12,509 nt of DNA from assembly GCA_903867285.1 (NCBI GenBank), contig CAIPQX010000160.1, forward strand, positions 1-12,509. Reading direction: 5' to 3'. Made by a program: the position numbers and the translations under genes. The notes beneath the pieces are model-generated. The model did no database searches and was not told the DNA's origin. It saw only the letters and a list, made by a program, of their open reading frames with translations. Positions 7,420 to 12,509 of this stretch are shown here, in pieces (the first letter of the stretch is position 1; every line of letters starts with the position of its first letter). The stretch comes from an uncultured Actinomycetes bacterium. GTDB taxonomy: Bacteria > Actinomycetota > Actinomycetes > Nanopelagicales > Nanopelagicaceae.

Positions 7420-8795
7420 ATACAAATCTCTACGGAGTTTTAATTCTTGCCGTTTCAGTCTGCTTCATTATGGCTCTTAAGGGTCTTTCTTCACCTAAAT
7501 CTGCTCGTCGCGGAAACTTGATCGGTGCCGCTGGTGCCTTTGTCGCGACCGACCTCGTCTTCTGGGCTCCTGGAATGACACATCAGCACAAGTGGTGGAT
7601 CCTCGGTGCTATCGGGTTTGGCGTAGTAGTAGGAGTACCTGCTGCACGCAAGATTCAGATGACGCAGATGCCACAACTTGTTGCGTTATTCAATGGTGTG
7701 GGTGGCGGCGCAGCTGCGCTCGTTGCGATTGTCGAATACTTAAAGCTGGGATCCGGGGCTAGCACCGCTGAGGTTGTAGCAACTGTATTTACAGTTATTG
7801 TCGGATGTATCTCATTCTCTGGCTCGATCGTAACCTTCTTGAAGTTACAAGAGATCATGACAACGCGTCCCGTCGTATTCCCTGGCGGTCGTTTCGTCAT
7901 TGCAGGAACTTTGCTGGGAACCCTGGGCGCCGCCGAGTGGGTAATTCACTCGATGGGCAATACCTCGTTGGCCGTTATGGCTGTTCTTGCACTGCTCTTC
8001 GGTGTCCTCTTCGTACTTCCAGTTGGTGGGGCTGACGTTCCAATCGTTATCTCCCTCCTCAATGCATTCACCGGTCTCACCGTTGCTGCTAGCGGATATG
8101 TTCTCCAATCAACGCTCTTGATCGTTGCTGGAACACTTGTTGGTGCATCAGGAACCATCCTCACTCGTTTAATGGCTGCCGCTATGGGTCGTTCACTCTT
8201 TGGAACGCTCTTCGGGGCATTTACCGCCAAGCCGCAGGCCGCTGTCGAAGGTGGCGAGGCTCGTTCCGTTAAATCTGGTTCACCAGATGATGTCGCGATC
8301 TTGCTCAATTACGCACAACGCGTCGTTATCGTTCCTGGATTTGGTTTGGCTGTAGCTCAAGCACAGCACACCGTGCGCGAACTCGCTGACTTGCTGACTT
8401 CAAAGGGCGTCGACGTTGCTTACGGTATCCACCCTGTTGCCGGTCGTATGCCTGGGCATATGAACGTGCTCCTTGCTGAAGCGAATGTTCCTTACGAGCA
8501 ACTCGTCGAGATGGATGAGGTCAATCCGACCTTCCCACAGACCGATGTTGTGCTCGTCGTTGGTGCAAACGATGTGGTTAATCCAGCTGCAAAGACAACC
8601 CCAGGCTGCCCAATCTACGGAATGCCAATCTTGGATGTTGCCTCTGCTGGAAACGTCATCTTCTTGAAGCGTTCAATGCGCCCTGGATTCGCTGGTATTG
8701 AGAACGAACTCCTTTACGATCCAAAGACCACGTTGCTATTTGGCGATGCTAAGGATTCGTTGACCAAGGTTGTGAGTGCGCTAAAGGCTCTCTAG
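7416..8795 (+). CDS. pntB: NAD(P) transhydrogenase subunit beta (PntB)
   Basis: PntB carries the remaining membrane helices (domain II) and the NADP(H)-binding domain III. The first 270 or so residues are rich in hydrophobic helices and include conserved MPQLVALFNGVGGGAAALVA (85-104) and VTFLKLQE (139-146). Domain III occupies about 290-459: VIVPGFGLAVAQAQHTV (304-320), YGIHPVAGRMPGHMNVLLAE, VDEVNP-like segment near 367-371, VVGANDVVNPAA (381-392), YGMPILDV and the characteristic KRSMRPGFAGIENELLY (418-434). The 459-residue length is normal. Start is GTG 7416 with an upstream AGGGGGTGA. The TAG stop lies within CTCTAGAG, where it overlaps the stop codon of a convergent gene remnant, so there is no room for a separate terminator. 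Confidence 0.96.
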   Translation: MNTNLYGVLILAVSVCFIMALKGLSSPKSARRGNLIGAAGAFVATDLVFWAPGMTHQHKWWILGAIGFGVVVGVPAARKIQMTQMPQLVALFNGVGGGAAALVAIVEYLKLGSGASTAEVVATVFTVIVGCISFSGSIVTFLKLQEIMTTRPVVFPGGRFVIAGTLLGTLGAAEWVIHSMGNTSLAVMAVLALLFGVLFVLPVGGADVPIVISLLNAFTGLTVAASGYVLQSTLLIVAGTLVGASGTILTRLMAAAMGRSLFGTLFGAFTAKPQAAVEGGEARSVKSGSPDDVAILLNYAQRVVIVPGFGLAVAQAQHTVRELADLLTSKGVDVAYGIHPVAGRMPGHMNVLLAEANVPYEQLVEMDEVNPTFPQTDVVLVVGANDVVNPAAKTTPGCPIYGMPILDVASAGNVIFLKRSMRPGFAGIENELLYDPKTTLLFGDAKDSLTKVVSALKAL

Positions 8796-8904
8796 AGCTT
8801 GCCGCGCACTAACTGCGCTGGCCATGTGATGTCAGCGCCGAGTACATGGGCTGCATGCAGCGGCCAGCGAGGGTTGCGTAGAAATTCGCGCGCGAGCATG
8901 ACCG
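8792..8904 (-). pseudogene. 3' remnant of an NADH:flavin oxidoreductase (Old Yellow Enzyme) gene
   Basis: The minus strand encodes 36 C-terminal residues of an Old Yellow Enzyme (from VMLAREFLRNPRWPL to LVRGKL) and a TAG stop at 8794-8792. Aligning 8795-8904 with 9671-9780 at a constant offset of 876 gives 11 mismatches in 110 bp, about 90% identity with no gaps. By my count nine mismatches are synonymous and two change residues conservatively (Val/Leu and Val/Ala). Homology stops abruptly at about 8904. The remnant stop overlaps the pntB stop by 2 nt, so the original gene was convergent with and touching pntB. The fragment still has an open frame but lacks the flavin site and cannot be an enzyme. 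Confidence 0.88.
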
Positions 8905-8994
8905 TCATCCGCTCCAAGGGGTTTCCTCAAAAAGATGGACGACCTCATCCACTCAGGGCTATGCCATATAAGACGCTGAAAGTTTTGTGGTCAA

Positions 8995-9132
8995 TTACTT
9001 GGGTCTAGCTTGGTCTACTGACTTATATTTCAGCCACTTTTTTTGCTTTAACAAATCATCAACCCTGCCGAGAAGAAAATGACCAGCAAACATCGTTGTA
9101 ATCACTCCCAAAACTCGCCAAAAAATTGCCAT
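8995..9132 (-). CDS. 45-residue single-span cationic membrane peptide (possible immunity-like partner)
   Basis: Hand translation of the minus strand from ATG 9132 to TAA 8995 gives MAIFWRVLGVITTMFAGHFL, continuing LGRVDDLLKQKKWLKY and a short polar tail, 45 residues in all. Residues about 3-22 form one hydrophobic segment. The rest is strongly basic (KQKKWLKYK), predicting a cytoplasmic C-terminus by the positive-inside rule. It lies 16 nt downstream of the secreted peptide gene, with AAGGAG at 9145-9150 sitting 12 nt before the ATG and overlapping that gene's stop; the spacing is a little long. I do not recognise the family. Size, topology and position resemble immunity peptides of small bacteriocins, which is an analogy only. 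It could also be a chance frame. Confidence 0.5.
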   Translation of the reverse strand: MAIFWRVLGVITTMFAGHFLLGRVDDLLKQKKWLKYKSVDQARPK

Positions 9133-9148
9133 TAGTGATGCACACTCC

Positions 9149-9502
9149 TTAGTAATATAAAATTGAACAAACTAATGCAGCGGTATAAATCGGAATTGCA
9201 ACCCATGATAATACTGATCCCAAATATGCCCAAACACCAGTAAATCCAGCCAGCACTTGCACCGTATGACATATTTGATGCGTGGTTGGGCCGCTGGGCG
9301 TACTAGGGATAACCGGCCCACATTGACCCGCACTAAAGCACCCACTGCTAAATCCTATTATTGAGGGGGTGCCCACCGAGGTGGTTGTTACAGACATAGA
9401 CGATTCTGGCTTTTCAGCAGCACTTGCCCCGGTGGCATTTGCTACGCCAACTCCAGCAATTAGACCTATTGAAAGTACGATAGATAGAAGTCTCTTAGAC
9501 AT
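9149..9502 (-). CDS. Small secreted cysteine-containing protein with hydrophobic C-terminus (unknown function)
   Basis: The 117-residue product has a good Sec signal peptide: MSKR start, hydrophobic LLSIVLSIGLIAGVGVA, and a likely cleavage near ASA-AE at 28-30. The mature part begins with a Ser/Thr-rich stretch (31-48), then a Gly/Pro/Ser region with Cys55 and Cys61. Next comes HQICHT with Cys78, and finally a hydrophobic aromatic region (about 81-115) ending with Cys112 and SILYY. Four cysteines could make two disulfides outside the cell. A longer frame opens at TTG 9574, but ATG 9502 is chosen because AGAAGGA (9511-9517) lies 8 nt upstream and the signal peptide starts there. I do not recognise the family. 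Secretion, small size and the hydrophobic tail would suit a bacteriocin-like or surface peptide. The gene lies in the AT-rich segment. Confidence 0.75.
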   Translation of the reverse strand: MSKRLLSIVLSIGLIAGVGVANATGASAAEKPESSMSVTTTSVGTPSIIGFSSGCFSAGQCGPVIPSTPSGPTTHQICHTVQVLAGFTGVWAYLGSVLSWVAIPIYTAALVCSILYY

Positions 9503-9544
9503 GGATTCGGTCCTTCTCTGAGTTTGTTCGAATTCGTAACTTAA

Positions 9545-9574
9545 ACCGTAACTACCCCCCCCTATTTTAGACAA
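9545..9574 (-). promoter_or_regulatory. Putative promoter of the secreted-peptide gene with a G8 tract in the spacer
   Basis: Minus strand: TTGTCT (9574-9569) as a -35-like hexamer, an 18-nt spacer and TACGGT (9550-9545; fits TANNNT) as -10. The spacer contains eight consecutive G (9562-9555). Predicted initiation near 9538 leaves a leader with the AGAAGGA ribosome site. An alternative -10, TAAAAT just before the G tract, cannot be excluded. A near palindrome around CGAATTCG (9528-9535) lies downstream. Confidence 0.35.
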
Positions 9575-9667
9575 TCAATTCTACTAACTTGGTTTCTCTA
9601 AATATCTATGCCGAACATATTATGATTATTCCACCGACACCCTACGCTCGAAAGTTCTGGTGAAGTC

Positions 9668-10729
9668 TCAGAGCTTGCCGCGCGCTAACTGTGCTGGCCA
9701 TGTGATGTCAGCGCCGAGTAGATGGGCTGCATGCAGCGGCCACCGTGGATTGCGCAGGAACTCGCGAGCAAGCATGACCGCATCGGCTTGGCCTGATTCA
9801 ATAATCGCATTTGCCTGAACGGGATCGGTGATCATACCTACTGCAGAAGTTTTGATAGTTGATCCATGCTTGATCGCTTCGGAGAATGCCACTTGATAAC
9901 CGGGGCCGACAGCGATCTTGGCGTTGTGAACGTTGCCACCGCTCGAAGTGTCGATGAGGTCAACGCCGAATGGAATTAGCTCATTGGCTAAGCGCACTGA
10001 ATCTTCGATGGTCCAACCTCCGATGGTCCAATCAGAGGCGGAGATGCGGACAAAGAGTGGGACGGTATCTGCGATGCTGGCGCGAACCTCTTGAACTACC
10101 TCTTTGAGGAAACGAACGCGTCCTTCAAAGTCACCACCGTATTCATCGGTACGTTGATTTGAAAGCGGTGAATAGAACTCGTGGAGTAGATAACCGTGAG
10201 CCGCGTGAATTTCTACGAGATCAAATCCAGCCTTGATGGCGCGCTTTGCTGCCGCCCCAAATTCCTTCACCAATCCATGGATCTCTTCCACTGTAAGTGC
10301 ATGAGGCACTGCGTAGCCTTCAAAAGCGATTGCGCTAGGTGCTACTGACTGCCAGCCACCCTCTTCAGGAGTTGCCATCAAGTGATCTGAACCGGGAACA
10401 GTGGTTCCGGCTTTTCTGCCAGCGTGAGCCAACTGGATTCCAATTTTGGCTCCCATGGAATGTGCGAAGTCAGTAATAGGCGCCCATGCTGCGACCTGTG
10501 CCTCGTTATAGAGTCCAGGGCAACCGATGGAGATACGTCCTTCGGCAACAACGCCACTAGCTTCAGCGATTATTAATCCTGCGCCGCCGGATGCAAAACT
10601 ACCGAGGTGAACATGGTGCCATTCCCCGACGATTCCATCCTTTGCGGAGTACTGGCACATTGGGCTAACCCATGCACGATTCTTAATTTCTAGGCCGCGG
10701 ATAACTATGGGATCGAATAACTGTGGCAC
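9668..10729 (-). CDS. NADH:flavin oxidoreductase, Old Yellow Enzyme family (YqjM-like)
   Basis: This FMN enzyme reduces activated C=C bonds (enones, maleimides) or nitro compounds using NAD(P)H, probably in detoxification. The 353-residue barrel has the thermophilic-like/YqjM-class features: Cys25 in SPMCQYS, IQLAHAGRK (98-106), substrate-binding His175 and His178 in EIHAAHGYLLHEFYSPLSNQ, the RVRFLKEVV helix, FVRISASDW, and the C-terminal MLAREFLRNPRW. The GTG start at 10729 has AGGA at 7 nt. It sits 39 nt downstream of the pirin gene and is probably cotranscribed. Its last 110 bp repeat, at about 90% identity, the remnant next to pntB, so this 3' end or the whole gene may have come from another strain. 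The natural substrate is not shown by sequence. Confidence 0.93.
   Translation of the reverse strand: MPQLFDPIVIRGLEIKNRAWVSPMCQYSAKDGIVGEWHHVHLGSFASGGAGLIIAEASGVVAEGRISIGCPGLYNEAQVAAWAPITDFAHSMGAKIGIQLAHAGRKAGTTVPGSDHLMATPEEGGWQSVAPSAIAFEGYAVPHALTVEEIHGLVKEFGAAAKRAIKAGFDLVEIHAAHGYLLHEFYSPLSNQRTDEYGGDFEGRVRFLKEVVQEVRASIADTVPLFVRISASDWTIGGWTIEDSVRLANELIPFGVDLIDTSSGGNVHNAKIAVGPGYQVAFSEAIKHGSTIKTSAVGMITDPVQANAIIESGQADAVMLAREFLRNPRWPLHAAHLLGADITWPAQLARGKL
9671..9780. repeat. Direct repeat copy 2: 3' end of the intact Old Yellow Enzyme gene
   Basis: This matches 8795-8904 at a constant offset of 876 bp, 99 of 110 positions identical by my alignment, same orientation. It lies inside the intact gene. 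Copy 1 is the remnant next to pntB. Confidence 0.9.
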
Positions 10730-10768
10730 TGATTTTCCTAATCTGTTGGGTGGAACTTCGTTTGGAGG

Positions 10769-11785
10769 TTAACTCTCTTGAACTTCCTTGGGAGTGTTAT
10801 GAATCCCAGCGATATCCTCCGCTTTTGGAGGAGCAACGTGCTCTGCTGGAATGGTTCCCAGCAAACCTTTCTGGAAATCTTCGAAGGCCTGAATTACCTC
10901 GGCCTTGGTATTCATGACGAATGGGCCCATCCAGGCGACAGTTTCGCGGATGGGCTCTCCCCCGAGAATGAGTACATCCATAGAAGGTGAACGCGACTCT
11001 TGAGACTGATCGGCTTTAATGACCAGAGTTGAACCGTCGACGAGTACCGCAAGCTGACCCATCTTTACTGGTTGAGCTCCTTCGCCAACTGTGCCGTGAC
11101 CGTTGAGCGTATAAACCAGGGCGTTGTAATCAGCGCGCCAGGGCAGGCGTAGTTCCGCACCAGGAGCGAGTGTTGCGTGCACCATTGTGATTGGAGTTTG
11201 CGTCGAGCCGGGACCGGCGTGACCGGCGACTTCACCTGCGATTACACGAAGCAGTGCGCCACCATCGGGTGTCGTTAAAAGTGAAACATCTTTGGCGCGA
11301 ATATCTTGATAAGCGGGCTGCGACCATTTCTTCGCTGCAGGAAGATTTACCCAGAGTTGAAAACCGTGGAAGAGACCACCGCTGAGAACGAGATGCTCGG
11401 GCGGAGTTTCGATATGCAAAATTCCTGCGCCGGCAGTCATCCACTGAGTGTCGCCATTGGTGATGGTTCCGCCGCCGCCGTGATTATCTTTGTGGTCAAA
11501 GATTCCATCAATAATGTAAGTAACTGTTTCAAATCCGCGGTGTGGATGCCAAGGGGTTCCCTTTGGTTCGCCAGGTGCGTATTCAACTTCACCCATTTGA
11601 TCGAGGTGGATGAATGGATCTAGGTCGGCCATATCGACTCCGGCGAAGGCGCGTCTTACGGGGAAGCCTTCCCCTTCAAAACCCTGTGGTGCCGTTGTCA
11701 CGCTCTTTACGCGCCGCACCTTGCCCTGTGGGTCAGCCGCTATACGAGGCAGGACGGTGAGGTCGCTAACTGTTACTGCTGGCAT
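10769..11785 (-). CDS. Pirin family protein
   Basis: Pirins are bicupin proteins with a metal site in the N-terminal cupin; some show quercetinase activity and others act as redox-sensing partners, so the exact role is open. The 338-residue product has the pirin signature: FAGVDMADLDPFIHLD (47-62), then WHPHRGFETVTYIIDG (79-94) with metal ligands His80 and His82, and AGAGILHIE (118-126) with His124 and Glu126. The C-terminal cupin includes LILGGEPIRETVAWMGPFVMN. There is no signal peptide. ATG 11785 gives MPAVTVSD, with only a weak GATAGG upstream. It is the first gene of a likely two-gene operon with the Old Yellow Enzyme 39 nt downstream, a context that suggests redox or electrophile stress. 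Confidence 0.93.
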   Translation of the reverse strand: MPAVTVSDLTVLPRIAADPQGKVRRVKSVTTAPQGFEGEGFPVRRAFAGVDMADLDPFIHLDQMGEVEYAPGEPKGTPWHPHRGFETVTYIIDGIFDHKDNHGGGGTITNGDTQWMTAGAGILHIETPPEHLVLSGGLFHGFQLWVNLPAAKKWSQPAYQDIRAKDVSLLTTPDGGALLRVIAGEVAGHAGPGSTQTPITMVHATLAPGAELRLPWRADYNALVYTLNGHGTVGEGAQPVKMGQLAVLVDGSTLVIKADQSQESRSPSMDVLILGGEPIRETVAWMGPFVMNTKAEVIQAFEDFQKGLLGTIPAEHVAPPKAEDIAGIHNTPKEVQES

Positions 11786-11827
11786 GGCACACGCCTATCT
11801 CTGGTGATTGAAAATTCAACTAACACA

Positions 11828-11833
11828 AGTATA
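11828..11833 (-). promoter_or_regulatory. Putative -10 element for the pirin-Old Yellow Enzyme operon
   Basis: TATACT on the minus strand matches TATAAT at five of six positions and lies 42 nt before the pirin ATG. A small inverted repeat (ACCC-N6-GGGT, 11837-11850) lies just upstream in the spacer and could be an operator. No consensus -35 is seen. Confidence 0.4.
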
Positions 11834-11891
11834 GAACCCAAAAAGGGGTATGCGCATTCCCGATCCATTTCGTTCATGAATTTGCGCTTGC

Positions 11892-11975
11892 TATCTACCT
11901 AGTGCCATCTACCTAGTGCCATCTACCTGCTGCCATCCACCTGCTGCCATCTACCTGCTGCTATCCACCTTCACG
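11892..11975. repeat. 14-bp tandem repeat array, about six units, DnaA-box-like
   Basis: The units are 11892-11905, 11906-11919, 11920-11933, 11934-11947, 11948-11961 and a diverged sixth at 11962-11975. The consensus is CATCTACCTGCTGC, with AGTGC in place of GCTGC in the first two units and CATCCACC or TATCCACC in later ones. The YATCYACC core resembles the DnaA box TTATCCACA. The array is not in a reading frame and has no spacers, so it is not CRISPR. It lies between the divergent pirin and DUF222 genes. Confidence 0.9.
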
Positions 11976-11989
11976 ACTCCTACTTTCCG

Positions 11990-11998
11990 TTATCCACA
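11990..11998 (+). promoter_or_regulatory. Perfect DnaA box (TTATCCACA)
   Basis: This is an exact match to the classical DnaA box, located 62-70 bp before the DUF222 ATG. Its TATCC core begins 29 bp after that of the last tandem unit (11962), close to two repeat periods. One such 9-mer could occur by chance in a window of this size, so the clustering is the main support. Confidence 0.5.
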
Positions 11999-12060
11999 GA
12001 ACATTACGAATCTCCTAATTATCCGAAGCGATTGTCAGACCCCTCCCCAAGAATTAACTC

Positions 12061-12509
12061 ATGAACGAAGAACGCACAAAGGACTTGCTTGAGCAAACTC
12101 CTGGCATCAACGTCCTCGTCGAACTCATCAAGATCGATCCCAATTCGTTAAACGCCTCTGGTCGCGTTGATTACCTGGCGGCCCTCGAAAGACAAGGTGG
12201 CTGGTTACAGGCGCTGATGCAGATTGCCATCGTGGCAGTTGCGGGCTCGGAGCCAAGTGCAGATCGGGGAAATTACTCAGATGTCGATGACCCACAGCGC
12301 GAAGAGATTGCCAGCGCACTCAACTTGGCACCCGTGACAGCCCAATCCAGAATCGATGTTGCCCGAGTTTTGACGCAACATCTGCCGGCGACATGTACCG
12401 CGCTAGCTAATGGCGAGATCTCAAGTGCCCAGGCGACGGTTATCGCAAAGGAGAGTTCGGCACTTCTGCGTCGCGGTATAGATCCAGATCAACTCAAATA
12501 TTTGGAGGC
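12061..12509 (+). CDS. DUF222 (13E12-type) protein, probable HNH endonuclease, N-terminal part
   Basis: I translated from ATG 12061: MNEERTKDLLEQTPGINVLV and onward for 149 codons to the window edge, with no stop. The visible part has the DUF222 pattern: a GRVDYLAALERQGGWLQALM segment near 39-58, then EEIASALNLAPVTAQSRIDVAR (80-101), LTQHLPATCTALANGEIS and AQATVIAKE (about 103-129). Such proteins in actinobacteria usually end with an HNH nuclease domain and occur in several diverged copies per genome; the HNH part would lie beyond the window. The role is unknown, with mobile-DNA or repair functions suggested for the family. No strong Shine-Dalgarno precedes the ATG. The DnaA box and repeats lie immediately upstream and may affect its expression. 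Confidence 0.88.
   Translation, partial: MNEERTKDLLEQTPGINVLVELIKIDPNSLNASGRVDYLAALERQGGWLQALMQIAIVAVAGSEPSADRGNYSDVDDPQREEIASALNLAPVTAQSRIDVARVLTQHLPATCTALANGEISSAQATVIAKESSALLRRGIDPDQLKYLE

Larger units (their letters stand above)
8905..9670. mobile_element. AT-rich inserted or exchanged segment between two copies of the Old Yellow Enzyme 3' end
   Basis: About 766 bp separates the remnant from the intact gene's 3' end, bounded by the 110-bp direct repeat. Composition changes sharply: I counted about 33% GC at 9021-9080 and 27% at 9571-9630, against about 58% in a sample of pntAA (6781-6840). It holds two small minus-strand genes. The stretch 8905-8994 contains nothing I can identify. No integrase, transposase, terminal inverted repeat or tRNA is visible, so the label means a transferred segment, not a known element class. 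Confidence 0.5.
11786..12060. other. Intergenic region between divergent pirin and DUF222 genes
   Basis: These 275 bp hold the pirin promoter candidate, the 14-bp tandem array and the DnaA box. Between 11999 and 12060 I see an AT-rich patch (CTAATTAT at 12015-12022) that could be the DUF222 promoter, but no confident -35/-10 pair. No RNA gene or hidden coding frame was recognised. Confidence 0.6.

Noticed and set aside
8799..9008. A 69-codon plus-strand frame after pntB
   Set aside because: Its first half is antisense to the oxidoreductase remnant, the composition is odd and no ribosome site is seen; the minus-strand reading explains the sequence.
8905..9670. Insertion sequence
   Set aside because: No transposase frame, no terminal inverted repeats and no short target duplication; the flanking repeat is a 110-bp homologous gene end.
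11837..11850. MerR/SoxR-type operator in the pirin promoter spacer
   Set aside because: The inverted repeat has arms of only 4 bp and no consensus -35; there is too little to assign a regulator family.
11892..11975. CRISPR array
   Set aside because: The period is 14 bp with no spacers, and no cas genes are nearby; it is a simple tandem repeat.
11892..11998. Chromosomal replication origin
   Set aside because: Only one perfect DnaA box is present, and no dnaA, dnaN, recF or AT-rich unwinding block is adjacent.

Overview
The window looks like a chromosomal segment of a moderate-GC actinobacterium (Actinomycetota). The evidence is the compact clpS / DUF2017 / murI / rph / rdgB cluster, the actinobacterial ClpS variant with a Trp before the Asp-Asp pair, a DUF3039 gene, a DUF222 (13E12-type) gene, frequent GTG starts, and -10 elements placed 6-7 nt before ATG codons (leaderless transcripts). 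A small freshwater-type lineage such as Nanopelagicales is plausible from the base composition and gene packing, but that is inference.

Region 1 (1-4945, minus strand) is one tightly packed run read right to left: DUF3039, a secreted GH18 glycoside hydrolase, clpS, DUF2017, murI, rph and rdgB (cut by the window edge). Gaps are -4 to 36 nt and I see no terminator, so it can be one operon. It joins protein quality control (ClpS), cell-wall precursor supply (MurI), RNA 3'-end processing (RNase PH), nucleotide-pool cleaning (RdgB) and an exported hydrolase. Region 2 (4946-4975) is a very small divergent promoter region with two facing leaderless promoters.

Region 3 (4976-8795, plus strand) holds argF (ornithine carbamoyltransferase) and then the three-subunit proton-translocating transhydrogenase operon pntAA-pntAB-pntB, which makes NADPH from NADH at the cost of the proton gradient.

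Region 4 (8792-9780) is the unusual part. A 110-bp remnant of the 3' end of an Old Yellow Enzyme gene abuts pntB. About 760 bp of AT-rich DNA follows, and then the intact Old Yellow Enzyme gene with its own 3' end. The two 3' ends are direct repeats of about 90% identity. The AT-rich cargo encodes a secreted, cysteine-containing peptide with a hydrophobic C-terminus, followed by a 45-residue single-span cationic membrane peptide that standard ORF cut-offs would miss. I propose a small mobile or exchanged toxin/immunity-like pair; this is a hypothesis.

Region 5 (9668-11785, minus strand) is a pirin plus Old Yellow Enzyme operon, probably for electrophile or redox stress. Region 6 (11786-12060) is intergenic and carries a 14-bp tandem repeat array of DnaA-box-like units plus one perfect DnaA box. 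A DUF222 gene (12061 onward, plus strand) follows and runs off the window. No rRNA, tRNA, CRISPR array, transposase or integrase was seen.
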